A stretch of DNA of 64,000 nucleotides from Streptomyces sp. PT12 (lineage in GTDB: Bacteria > Actinomycetota > Actinomycetes > Streptomycetales > Streptomycetaceae). Of the stretch, positions 27,352 to 38,021 are shown in pieces (position 1 is the stretch's first letter; the number at the start of each line of letters is the position of its first letter). A program made the translations under genes and the position numbers. The stretch is from contig NZ_QEST01000272.1 in NCBI RefSeq assembly GCF_003311645.1, positions 1-64,000 on the forward strand, written 5' to 3'. The notes under the pieces were generated by a model. The model searched no databases and was not told where the DNA came from. It saw only the letters and a program-made list of their open reading frames with translations.

Positions 27352-30300
27352 GTGCACCTCAAGAGCCTGACCCTGCGCGGGTTCAAGTCCTTCGCCTCGG
27401 CCACGACGCTGCGCTTCGAGCCCGGCATCACGTGTGTGGTCGGGCCCAATGGCTCGGGCAAGTCCAATGTGGTGGACGCGCTTTCCTGGGTCATGGGTGA
27501 ACAGGGTGCCAAGTCGTTGCGCGGCGGCAAGATGGAGGACGTCATCTTCGCAGGCACCACGGGCCGCCCGCCGCTCGGCCGCGCCGAGGTCTCCCTGACG
27601 ATCGACAACGCCGACGGCGCCCTGCCCATCGAGTACGCCGAGGTCACCATCACGCGGACGATGTTCCGCAACGGCGGCAGCGAGTACCAGATCAACGGTG
27701 ACACCTGCCGCCTGCTCGACGTCCAAGAACTGCTCTCCGACTCCGGCATCGGCCGCGAGATGCACGTCATTGTGGGCCAGGGCCAGCTCGACTCCGTGCT
27801 GCACGCCGACCCCGCGGGGCGCAGGGCGTTCATCGAGGAGGCGGCCGGCGTTCTCAAGCACCGCAAGCGCAAGGAGAAGGCGCTGCGGAAGCTGGACGCG
27901 ATGCAGACCAACCTCGCCCGTGTCCAGGACCTCACCGACGAGCTGCGCCGCCAGCTCAAGCCGCTGGGCCGCCAGGCCGCCGTCGCCCGTCGCGCCGCGG
28001 TGATCCAGGCCGACCTGAGGGACGCCCGGCTGCGGCTGCTGGCCGACGACCTGGTCACGCAGCGTGCCGCCCTGCGCGCCGAAGTCGCCGACGAGGCCGC
28101 CCTGAAGGAGCGCAAGGAAGCGGCGGAGGCGCGTTTGAGGGACGTCCTGCGCCGGGAGTCGGAGCTCGAGCAGGAGGTGCGGATGCTCACTCCGCGCGTT
28201 CGGCACACCCAGGCGACCTGGTATGAGCTCTCACAACTGGCCGAACGCGTCCGAGGCACCGTCAGCCTCGCCGACGCCCGCGTCACCAGCGCCCGCGCCC
28301 AGGCGCCCGAGGAGCGGCGCGGCCGCGACCCCGAGGACATGGAGCGCGAGGCCGCGCGGATCAGGGAGCAGGAGGCCGAGCTGACGGCGGCTCTTGAGGC
28401 GGCGAGCCGCGCCCTCGACGACACCGTCGAGCACCGCGCGGAGCTGGAGCGGCGGCTGGCCGATGAGGAGCGCCGCCTCAAGGACGTCGCGCGCGCCCTG
28501 GCCGACCGGCGCGAGGGGCTGGCCAGGCTGCACGGCCAGGCCAACGCGGCCCGCAGCAGGGCCGCTTCCGCCCAGAGCCAGATCGACCGGCTGTCCGACA
28601 CCCGCGACGAGGCCCGCGAGCGCGCCGCCGCGGCCCAGGCGGAGTACGAGGAGTTGCGCGCCGAGGTCGAGGGACTCGACGCGGGCGACAGCGAGTTGGG
28701 CGAGGAGCACGAGGCGGCCAAGGCGGCGCTCGCCGCCGCCGCAGCGGCGCACTCCGCCGCCCGCGAGGCCGCCACGGCCGCCGAACGTGAGCGGGCCGCC
28801 GTCTCGGCGCGGCACGACGCGCTCGCCCTCGGGCTGCGGCGCAAGGACGGCACGGGCGCGCTGCTCGCGGCCACCGACCGGCTCTCGGGCGTGCTCGGCC
28901 CCGCCGCCGAGCTGCTCGCCGTCACCCCGGGGTTCGAGGTGCCGGTGGCCGCGGCGCTCGGCGCGGCGGCGGACGCCGTCGCCGTGGAGGGGCCCGCGGC
29001 GGCCGCGGAGGCGCTGAGGCTGCTGCGCAAGGACGACGCGGGCCGCGCCGCGCTGCTCCTCGGGGGCGCGCCCGACGAGCCGGCGCCGCGCGGGGAGTTC
29101 GCCCCCGACGACGGGCCGCGCCCCGCCGCCGAGCTGCTGAGCGGCCCCGAGAGCCTGCTGCCCGCCGTGCGCCGCCTGCTGCGGAACGTCGTGGTCGTCC
29201 GCACGCTCGACGACGCCCAGGAGCTGCTGGCCACCCGGCCAGGGCTGACCGCCGTGACCGCCGAGGGCGACCTGCTCTCCGCCCACCTCGCGCAGGGCGG
29301 CTCGGCGGGCGCGCCCAGCCTGCTCGAGGTGCAGGCGTCGGTCGACGAGGCGGCGGCCGAGCTGGCCGAGCTCACCGAGCGGTGCGGCGCGCTCGCCGCC
29401 GCGCAGCGGGCCGCCGCCGAGGAGCGCGGGGCGCGCGCCGCCGAGGTGGAGGACCTCGCGCGCCGGCGCACCGCGGCCGAGCGCGCCAAGTCCCGCGTGG
29501 CGCAGGACCTCGGGCGCCTGGCGGGCCAGGCCCGCGCCGCCGCGGGAGAGGCCGAGCGCGCCGAGGCCGCCGTGGCCCGCGCCGCCGAGGAGCTGGAGCA
29601 GGCCCAGGCCAAGGCCGAGGAGCTGGCCGAGCGGCTCGCGGTCGCCGAGGAGGCGGCCGACGGCGAGGAGGAGCCCGACACCGCCGTCCGCGACCGGCTC
29701 GCCGCCGATGGGGCCAACGCCCGGCAGACCGAGATGGAGGCCAGGCTCCAGGTCCGCACCCACGAGGAGCGAGTCAAGGGCCTGACGGGGCGGGCGGACG
29801 GCCTCGACCGGGCGGCGCGCGCGGAGCGCGAGACGCGGGCGCGCGCCGAGCGCAGGCGCGCCCGGATGCGCCACGAGGCGGAGGTTGCCTCCGCCGTGGC
29901 CTCGGGCGCCCGGCAGCTGCTCGCCCATGTGGAGGAGTCGCTGGCCCGCGCCGTGGCCGAGCGGGAGGCGGCCGAACGCGCCAAGGCCGATCGCGAACAG
30001 GCCCTGACCGCCGAGCGGAACGTCGGGCGCGCGCTCAAGGACGAGCTGGACAAGCTCACCGACTCGGTGCACAGGGGCGAGGTGCTCGGCGCGGAGAAGC
30101 GGCTGCGGATCGAGCAGTTGGAGGGCCGCGCCCTGGAGGAGCTCGGCGTCGAGCCCGAGGTCCTGGTCGCCGAGTACGGGCCCGACCAGCCCGTGCCGCC
30201 CTCGCCGCCCGCCGAGGGCGAGGAGCTTCCCGAGGACCCCGACCACCCGCGCAACCAGCCCCGGCGCTTCGTCAGGTCCGAGCAGGAGAAGCGGCTCCGG

Positions 30301-30921
30301 GCGGCGGAGCGCGCGTACAAGCAGCTCGGCAAGGTGAACCCGCTGGCGCTCGAGGAGTTCGCGGCCCTGGAGGAGCGGCACCAGTTCCTCAGCGAGCAGT
30401 TGGACGACCTCAAGAAGACCAGGGCCGACCTGCTCCAGGTGATCAAGGAGGTGGACGTCCGCGTCGAGGAGGTCTTCACCGCCGCTTATCACGACACCGC
30501 GCGCGAGTTCGAGGGCGTCTTCTCGCGCCTCTTCCCCGGTGGTGAGGGGCGCCTGATGCTGACCGACCCCGACGACATGCTCACCACGGGCGTGGATGTG
30601 GAGGCCAGGCCACCGGGCAAGAAGGTGAAGCGGCTCTCGCTCCTGTCCGGTGGCGAGCGGTCGCTGACGGCCGTGGCGCTGCTGGTGTCGATCTTCAAGG
30701 CCAGACCGAGCCCGTTCTATGTGATGGACGAGGTCGAGGCCGCGCTCGACGACACCAACCTCCAGCGGCTGATCCGGATCATGGAGGAGCTGAAGGACAG
30801 CTCCCAGCTGATCGTGATCACCCACCAGAAGCGGACCATGGAGGTCGCCGACGCGCTCTACGGCGTGTCCATGCAGGGCGACGGCGTCTCCAAGGTGATC
30901 AGCCAGCGCCTCTCCGCCTGA
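27352..30921 (+). CDS. smc: Chromosome segregation protein Smc
   Basis: 1189 aa SMC ATPase that organises the chromosome with ScpA/ScpB. Walker A GPNGSGKS is at residues 31-38. Two long coiled coils flank a hinge (roughly 490-650, including VLGPAAELLAVTPGFEVPVAAALG). The ABC signature LLSGGERSLTAVALL is near 1097 and Walker B PFYVMDEVEAALDD near 1125. The GTG start at 27352 (VHLKSLTLRGFKSFAS) matches orthologues; the open frame extends 22 codons further upstream without support. Confidence 0.97.
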   Translation: MHLKSLTLRGFKSFASATTLRFEPGITCVVGPNGSGKSNVVDALSWVMGEQGAKSLRGGKMEDVIFAGTTGRPPLGRAEVSLTIDNADGALPIEYAEVTITRTMFRNGGSEYQINGDTCRLLDVQELLSDSGIGREMHVIVGQGQLDSVLHADPAGRRAFIEEAAGVLKHRKRKEKALRKLDAMQTNLARVQDLTDELRRQLKPLGRQAAVARRAAVIQADLRDARLRLLADDLVTQRAALRAEVADEAALKERKEAAEARLRDVLRRESELEQEVRMLTPRVRHTQATWYELSQLAERVRGTVSLADARVTSARAQAPEERRGRDPEDMEREAARIREQEAELTAALEAASRALDDTVEHRAELERRLADEERRLKDVARALADRREGLARLHGQANAARSRAASAQSQIDRLSDTRDEARERAAAAQAEYEELRAEVEGLDAGDSELGEEHEAAKAALAAAAAAHSAAREAATAAERERAAVSARHDALALGLRRKDGTGALLAATDRLSGVLGPAAELLAVTPGFEVPVAAALGAAADAVAVEGPAAAAEALRLLRKDDAGRAALLLGGAPDEPAPRGEFAPDDGPRPAAELLSGPESLLPAVRRLLRNVVVVRTLDDAQELLATRPGLTAVTAEGDLLSAHLAQGGSAGAPSLLEVQASVDEAAAELAELTERCGALAAAQRAAAEERGARAAEVEDLARRRTAAERAKSRVAQDLGRLAGQARAAAGEAERAEAAVARAAEELEQAQAKAEELAERLAVAEEAADGEEEPDTAVRDRLAADGANARQTEMEARLQVRTHEERVKGLTGRADGLDRAARAERETRARAERRRARMRHEAEVASAVASGARQLLAHVEESLARAVAEREAAERAKADREQALTAERNVGRALKDELDKLTDSVHRGEVLGAEKRLRIEQLEGRALEELGVEPEVLVAEYGPDQPVPPSPPAEGEELPEDPDHPRNQPRRFVRSEQEKRLRAAERAYKQLGKVNPLALEEFAALEERHQFLSEQLDDLKKTRADLLQVIKEVDVRVEEVFTAAYHDTAREFEGVFSRLFPGGEGRLMLTDPDDMLTTGVDVEARPPGKKVKRLSLLSGGERSLTAVALLVSIFKARPSPFYVMDEVEAALDDTNLQRLIRIMEELKDSSQLIVITHQKRTMEVADALYGVSMQGDGVSKVISQRLSA

Positions 30922-31019
30922 GGCCCGCGCGCCCCGGGCCCGCGCGCCCGAGGTGTACGAACGGCGCGGTGGGAGCACTCGTACGGCCGGCAGTGCAGCC
31001 GGATCCGCAGGAGAGCGCC

Positions 31020-32267
31020 ATGATCACCACCGCGAAGGCCGGGCCAGCGCACCACTCGGTGGGCGCGCCCCACCTCCGCCATGTGACCTTCATCGCCGCC
31101 ACCGCCGCGCTGGGCGGCTTCCTCTTCGGCTACGACAGCGCCGTCATCAACGGCGCGGTCGAGGGGATCAGGGGCAGGTTCGACGTCTCGTCGGGAACGT
31201 TGGGCACCGTCGTCGCCATCGCGTTGCTCGGCGCCGCGCTCGGTGCCGTCGTGGCGGGTCGGCTGGCCGACCGGCTGGGCCGGATCCGCGTGATGCCAAT
31301 CGCCGCGGTCCTCTTCGTGGTCAGCGGCCTGGGCTCCGCCCTGCCGTTCGCCCTGTGGGACTTGGCGTTCTGACGGACCCTCGGCGGCGTGGCCATCGGC
31401 ATGGCCTCGGTGATCGCCCCCGCCTACATCGCCGAGGTGTCCCCGCCGGAGCACCGCGGGCGGCTCGCGTCGTTCCAGCAGGCCGCGATCGTGCTGGGTA
31501 TCGCGGTGTCCCAGCTGGTCAACTGGGGCCTGGTCAACCTCACCGACGGCGATCAGCGCGGGCCGCTGCTCGGCCTCGAGGCGTGGCAGGTCTTGCTCGG
31601 GGCCGGGGCAGTCCCCGCGCTGGTCCACGGGGCCATGACCCTCGCCATCCCCGAGTCGCCGCGGCACCTCATCGCCACGGGCCGCCCCGAGGAGGCGCGG
31701 CGCGTCCTCGCCGGGGTCGAGGCGCCCGGCACCGACCTCGACGCGCGGATCGCCGACATCGATGCCCGGATCCACGGCGAGCACCGGTCCACATGGCGCG
31801 ACCTGGACGGCGGACGGGGCGGGCCGCTGCCTATCGTCTGGATCGGGCGCAGGCCGCTCGCGCTGAGCGGCTCGGCGGGGATGGCCGCCTCGCTCGCCGT
31901 GACGGCGTGGGCGTTCTCGTTCAAGGAGGGCGGCGGCGAGGACATCGCGCTGCCCGACACCCAGGGCGCCGTCGCGCTGGTCGGGGCCCATGGCTTCGTG
32001 CTGTTCTTCGCGCTCTCGTGGGGCGTGGTGGTGTGGGTGCTGCTCGGCGAGATGTTCCCCGGGCGGATCCGCGCCGCGGCCCTCGGCGTCGCGGCGTCCG
32101 CGCAGTGGGTCGCGGACTGGGCGGTCAGCCAGAGCTTCCCGAGCCTGTCCGACTGGAACCTCTCGGGCGCCTATGTGCTGTACACGCGCTTCGCCCTGCT
32201 GTCGATCCCGTTCGTGCTGGCCTTCGTGCCCGAGACCAGGGGCAGGCCGCTCGAAGAGATGGGATGA
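31020..32267 (+). pseudogene. glcP: Glucose permease GlcP, disrupted by an in-frame stop and an internal deletion
   Basis: The reading frame encodes a major-facilitator sugar porter very like S. coelicolor GlcP (FGYDSAVINGAVEGI, GRLADRLGRIRVM, SFQQAAIVLGIAVSQLVNWGL, VPETRGRPLEEMG). Codon 118 is TGA (31371-31373) where relatives have Trp (LWDLAxWR). The frame continues unbroken after it, so a TGG-to-TGA change explains it. Further on, PIVWIG is joined directly to RRPLALSGSAGM; relatives have about 60 residues (transmembrane helices 7-9) between. ATG 31020 follows a good GGAG site. It sits between smc and ftsY, the usual glcP position. Confidence 0.88.
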
Positions 32268-32372
32268 CGGGGCCGGGGAGCGCGGCCCCGTCGCCCACGG
32301 GGCCCCCTTCCCCCAGGGGGCGGCGGTACGTTAGGACCCGTTGCCCCACCACCAGGCCCACCAAGGGAACCG

Positions 32373-33557
32373 ATGGACATCCTCATCCTCGTCGTCATCA
32401 TCGCCGTGGTCGCCATCGTCGCGATCGCCGCGTTCGTCGTCACCGGCCGCCGCACGCAGGCGCCGCCCCCCGGCCGGGAGACCACGCGCGCCGCGCCCCC
32501 CGCCGAGCCGCGGGTCGGCGAGGAGGCGGAGACCACGGCCCCGCCCGAGGGCGAACGCCGGGTCGTCGAGGACGTCGCCCTGCCCACGGCGGAGCCCGAG
32601 GCGCCCGAGCTCGAGGTCCCCGAGCCCGCCGCGGGGCGGATGGTCAGGCTCCGCGCGCGGCTCGCCCGTTCCCAGACCTCGCTCGGCCGGGGCCTGCTCA
32701 CCCTGCTCGCCAGGGAACGGCTCGACGAGGAGACATGGGAGGAGGTCGAGAGCACGCTGCTGACCGCCGACATCGGCCCCCGCCCCACCGCCGAGCTGGT
32801 CGAGCGGCTGCGCGAGCGGGTCCAGGTGCTCGGCACGCGCGACGCCGACGGGCTGAGGGAGCTGCTGCGCGAGGAGCTGCTGGCGCAGGTCGGCACCGGC
32901 ATGGACCGCGCGCTGCGCACCGAGGGCGGCGTCTCGGCCGACGGCGAAGAGCGCCCGGCCGTCGTGATGGTCGTCGGCGTCAACGGCACGGGGAAGACCA
33001 CCACGACCGGCAAGCTGGCCCGCGTCCTGGTCGCCGAGGGCCACTCCGTGGTGCTCGGCGCCGCCGACACCTTCCGTGCCGCCGCCGCCGACCAGCTCCA
33101 GACCTGGGGCCAGCGGGTCGGCGCGCGCACCGTGCGGGGCCCGGAGGGCGGCGACCCCGCGTCGGTCGCGTTCGACGCCGTCAAGGAGGGCATCACCGCG
33201 GGCGCCGACGTGGTCCTGATCGACACCGCGGGCCGGCTGCACACCAAGACCGGGCTCATGGACGAGCTCGGCAAGGTCAAGCGCGTGGTCGAGAAGCACG
33301 GCCCGGTCAACGAGGTGCTGCTCGTCCTCGACGCCACCACAGGGCAGAACGGGCTGGTGCAGGCACGGGTGTTCGCCGAGGTCGTGGACATCACCGGCAT
33401 CGCGCTCACCAAGCTGGACGGCACCGCCAAGGGCGGCATCGTCGTCGCGGTCCAGCGCGAGCTCGGCGTTCCCGTCAAGCTGGTGGGCCTGGGCGAGGGC
33501 GCGGACGACCTCGCGCCGTTCGAGCCCGAGACGTTCGTGGACGCGCTGCTCAGCTGA
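32373..33557 (+). CDS. ftsY: Signal recognition particle receptor FtsY
   Basis: 394 aa SRP GTPase, partner of Ffh, delivering ribosomes to the Sec translocon. An N-terminal transmembrane helix (about residues 3-24) is typical of actinobacterial FtsY and is followed by an acidic/Pro linker. The NG domain has the P loop GVNGTGKTTT, DTFRAAAADQL, DTAGRLHTK, TKLDGTAKGG and GLGEGADDLAPF. TAGGAC at about 32332 could be the -10. The 3' end overlaps the convergent Prim-Pol-like gene by eight bases. Confidence 0.96.
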   Translation: MDILILVVIIAVVAIVAIAAFVVTGRRTQAPPPGRETTRAAPPAEPRVGEEAETTAPPEGERRVVEDVALPTAEPEAPELEVPEPAAGRMVRLRARLARSQTSLGRGLLTLLARERLDEETWEEVESTLLTADIGPRPTAELVERLRERVQVLGTRDADGLRELLREELLAQVGTGMDRALRTEGGVSADGEERPAVVMVVGVNGTGKTTTTGKLARVLVAEGHSVVLGAADTFRAAAADQLQTWGQRVGARTVRGPEGGDPASVAFDAVKEGITAGADVVLIDTAGRLHTKTGLMDELGKVKRVVEKHGPVNEVLLVLDATTGQNGLVQARVFAEVVDITGIALTKLDGTAKGGIVVAVQRELGVPVKLVGLGEGADDLAPFEPETFVDALLS

Positions 33558-34218
33558 GCCAGGCGCGGTGGCACGCGTACGCCAGCGTGCCGAGGAGCAG
33601 CCGGGCGCGCGGGGGCGCCGCGGCCGTCTCCAGGCTCGGCGCGCGCAGCCAGCGCACCGCGCCCCTGCCGCCGTGGTCGCACGGGGGCGCGGTGATGTGG
33701 TGCCCGGCGCCCAGCGCGCGCAGGTCGAGCACGGCGCCGTCCCAGCCCGTGCGGTAGAGCAGCTCAGGCAGCTCGGCTGCGGCCCCCGGCGCCACCAGGA
33801 ACCACGCCCGCCCGTGCGGCGCCAGGGCGACCGGGCCCACGGGGACGCCGAGGCGCTCCAGCCTGAGCAGCGCCCCGCGCCCGGCCGGGGCCGGGACGTC
33901 GAGGACGTCGAAGCTGCCCCCGGTGGGCAGCAGCACGGTGGCGTCGGGCGTGCGGTCCCAGCGGTGCAGCACCTGCTTCCACGCGGTGCCCCCGGGGATG
34001 GGGCGGCCCGGCGCCAGCGGGTGCGCTCCGGGCGTTGGGCAGCGGGCGCTGCCGCACGAACAGGCGGTCCGCCCGTCGGCCGCGCGCCCCGCCCGAGCCC
34101 CCGGCAGAACGTCCCAGCCCCACAGCCCCGTGTACTCCGCCAGGGCGGTGGGGAGGAGGGCCCGCCCCGTGCGGCCGGGCCGCCGGAGCTCTCGCATCCC
34201 CGCGATTCCGAAGCCCAT
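33550..34218 (-). CDS. Bifunctional DNA primase/polymerase N-terminal-like protein
   Basis: 222 aa. Similar to the Prim-Pol (PF09250-type) N-terminal domain: ALAEYTGLWGWDVLPG, the Cys/His motif CSCGSARCPTPGAHP, and VLLPTGGSFDVLDVP. However, the catalytic Asp pair of active Prim-Pol is not clear (one Asp in FDVLDV), so it may be a non-catalytic relative. Stand-alone copies occur between ftsY and nsdA in Streptomyces. Convergent with ftsY. Confidence 0.75.
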   Translation of the reverse strand: MGFGIAGMRELRRPGRTGRALLPTALAEYTGLWGWDVLPGARAGRAADGRTACSCGSARCPTPGAHPLAPGRPIPGGTAWKQVLHRWDRTPDATVLLPTGGSFDVLDVPAPAGRGALLRLERLGVPVGPVALAPHGRAWFLVAPGAAAELPELLYRTGWDGAVLDLRALGAGHHITAPPCDHGGRGAVRWLRAPSLETAAAPPRARLLLGTLAYACHRAWLS

Positions 34219-34379
34219 ACCACTCCAACGGGTGCGCTCGGCCGATGGTTACGTGGCGCCCCTCGTACGCCGGGGGAGTGCGTTGATCACCGTGCGCCCC
34301 TCTTGTGCTTCTGGCCTACCGGTTGTGTGCCACGCGCGTACAAGTCAAGCCGGTGGGACGGGCATGAGTGGGCAGTCAG

Positions 34380-34437
34380 GGGGTGGCGAATGGTGGCGAT
34401 TGCGAGCCCCCTCTCGCCACCCCGGTGATCGTAGGAT
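34380..34437 (+). promoter_or_regulatory. Inverted repeat and -10-like element upstream of nsdA
   Basis: GGGGTGGCGA (34380-34389) and its exact complement (34414-34423) flank a 24-nt loop, followed by TAGGAT (34432-34437), a perfect match to the Streptomyces -10 pattern TAGRRT. No good -35 is seen. The element could control nsdA or terminate upstream transcription. Confidence 0.4.
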
Positions 34438-34501
34438 TACTTTCGGTGCATTCGTAGACGTCGTGTCAGCAGCCGCTCGCCGGCCGCCGCGCGCGGATAC
34501 C

Positions 34502-36025
34502 GTGATTGGGGGCGTCAACGTGGGCGGCAGCGCAACCTCCGCCAGGGAGCCGAACGAGCGGCTCGGGTCGTGGTTCCGGCGCAGCGGCTGGTCCAAGGGC
34601 GAGCTGGCCCGGCAGGTCAACCGGCGGGCCCGCCAACTCGGGGCGCACCACATCAGCACCGACACCTCGCGGGTGCGGCGCTGGCTCGACGGGGAGCAGC
34701 CGCGCGAGCCCATCCCGCGCATCCTGTCCGAGCTGTTCTCCGAGCGCTTCGGCTGCGTCGTCAGCATCGAGGACCTCGGCCTGCGCTCGCTGCCGCACTC
34801 CGCCGCCGTCTCCGGGGTCGACCTGCCCTGGGCCGGGCCGCAGACCGTCTCGCTGATCAGCGAGTTCTCCCGCAGCGACCTGATGCTCGGCCGCCGCGGC
34901 TTCCTCGGCACCTCGTTGACCATGTCCGCGGGGCCCGCCCTGATAGAGCCCATGCAGCGCTGGCTCGTCCCCACCCCGGCGAGCGAGGCGGCCACCGGCG
35001 CCAGGCTCTCCACCCTGCCGCCGCGGGGGCGCGAGGGCCGAAGGCTCACCGGCCTCTCGGAGCCCGAGCTCGCCCAGCTCGCCGAGACCACCGCGCAGTT
35101 CCGCGGCTGGGACGCCCAGTGCGGGGGCGGGCTGCGCCGCAAGGCGGTGGTCGGCCAGCTGCACGAGGTGACGGACCTGCTCCAGGAGAGCCAGCCCGAG
35201 CCCGTGCGCAGGCGGCTGTTCGGGATCACCGCCGAGCTGTCGGAGCTGGCGGGCTGGATGAGCTACGACATCGGCCTCCAGCCCACCGCGCAGAAGTACT
35301 TCGTGCTCGCCCTGCACGCCGCCAAGGAGGCCGAGGACCGGGCGCTCGGCGCGTATGTGCTCTCCCAGATGAGCCGCCAGATGATCCACCTCGGCCGCGG
35401 CGAGGACGCCCTGGAGCTGATCCACCTGGCGCAGTACGGCAGCAGGGAGCGCGCCACCGCCCGCACCCAGGCCATGCTGTACGCGCTCGAGGCCAGGGCC
35501 TACGCCACGCTGGGCCAGCCGCCCAAGTGCCACCGCGCGGTGCGGATGGCGGAGGACACGTTCGCCGAGGTCGGCCATGGGGAGCAGGAGCCGGACTGGA
35601 TCCGCTTCTTCTCCGAGGCCGAGCTGCACGCGGAGAACGCCCACTCCTACCGCGACCTCGCCTATGTGGCGGGCCGCAGCCCTACGTACCTGTCAAGGGC
35701 CAGGCCGCTGATGGAGCGCGCGGTGGGCCTCTTCGCCGAGGAGTGCGCGGCCGACCCCTTCGGCGGGCACCAGCGTTCGTATGCACTGAACCTCATCGGC
35801 ATGGCCACCGTTCACCTCCTCGGGCGCGACGCCGAGGCGTGCGCCGCGAGCGCGGGCGAGGCGATGGACCTCGCCAACAGGCTCCGCTCCGAACGGGTGA
35901 ACAACCGCCTGCGGAAGACCTGGAGCGCCGCAAGGCGCGACTTCGCCCGGGTGCCCGAGGTGGTCGACCTCAGTCACCGGCTCAGCGCGGAACTCCCGGA
36001 AAGTGAGGCGAGGAGGGCCGTCTGA
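34502..36025 (+). CDS. nsdA: NsdA, negative regulator of differentiation and antibiotic production
   Basis: 507 aa, TPR-like helical regulator. The N-terminal segment GSWFRRSGWSKGELARQVNRRARQ resembles a helix-turn-helix, and STDTSRVRRWLDGEQPREP is highly conserved. The middle and C-terminal parts (about 190-480) consist of helical repeats. In S. coelicolor deletion of nsdA raises actinorhodin production and sporulation. The start is either GTG 34502 or GTG 34520. Confidence 0.92.
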   Translation: MIGGVNVGGSATSAREPNERLGSWFRRSGWSKGELARQVNRRARQLGAHHISTDTSRVRRWLDGEQPREPIPRILSELFSERFGCVVSIEDLGLRSLPHSAAVSGVDLPWAGPQTVSLISEFSRSDLMLGRRGFLGTSLTMSAGPALIEPMQRWLVPTPASEAATGARLSTLPPRGREGRRLTGLSEPELAQLAETTAQFRGWDAQCGGGLRRKAVVGQLHEVTDLLQESQPEPVRRRLFGITAELSELAGWMSYDIGLQPTAQKYFVLALHAAKEAEDRALGAYVLSQMSRQMIHLGRGEDALELIHLAQYGSRERATARTQAMLYALEARAYATLGQPPKCHRAVRMAEDTFAEVGHGEQEPDWIRFFSEAELHAENAHSYRDLAYVAGRSPTYLSRARPLMERAVGLFAEECAADPFGGHQRSYALNLIGMATVHLLGRDAEACAASAGEAMDLANRLRSERVNNRLRKTWSAARRDFARVPEVVDLSHRLSAELPESEARRAV

Positions 36026-36237
36026 GGCCTCGCCCCCGCCTCGTCGCACCCCAGACGCCGACCGCGTCGGCCGCCCCGGACAGCCCGACTCGGCTCCCCC
36101 CGCCAGGTCACCCCGGGCGGCCGCCGCGGCCGGTTCCGCGGCGGCGCGCGAGCGTGTGCGACGGTGCCGGACACGGTAACGCCGATGCGTGCGGTACGTG
36201 ATCGATTTCATGGCGGCGTAACACTCCGTGCGCCATC

Positions 36238-36275
36238 GTCACCCCCGCGAAACAATTGACTCCATCGACCGAAAC
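36238..36275 (+). promoter_or_regulatory. GlnR box upstream of amtB
   Basis: The order GTCAC-n6-GAAAC-n6-CTCCA-n6-GAAAC matches the two-repeat GlnR consensus (gTnAc-n6-GaAAc, twice) with exact 22-bp periodicity; only the third half-site is degenerate. A further GTAAC lies at 36218-36222. The TTGACT at 36256-36261 overlaps the box and may be the -35. The rest of the nsdA-amtB gap (36026-36356) shows no gene. Confidence 0.85.
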
Positions 36276-36356
36276 GGCCCTCGGAGAGCCTGTGGCGCAT
36301 CCTGACCCGCCCAAGATCCTGCCCGCACGGGTCGTAATACCGAGGAGACGTTCACG

Positions 36357-37960
<1,604 letters not shown>

Positions 37961-38021
37961 GGGGCGGAGGCGAACGAAGGGCCTGTCCGATCCCCTGGTC
38001 AACCACAGGAGTTGGGGCCGC

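Noticed and set aside
31371-31373. Selenocysteine reading of the TGA in glcP
   Set aside because: The homologous residue is Trp, no SECIS-like hairpin or selenium genes are seen, and the same gene has a separate deletion.
30953-33757. 934-codon plus-strand frame across glcP and ftsY
   Set aside because: Out of frame with both genes. The glcP and ftsY frames carry clear family motifs.
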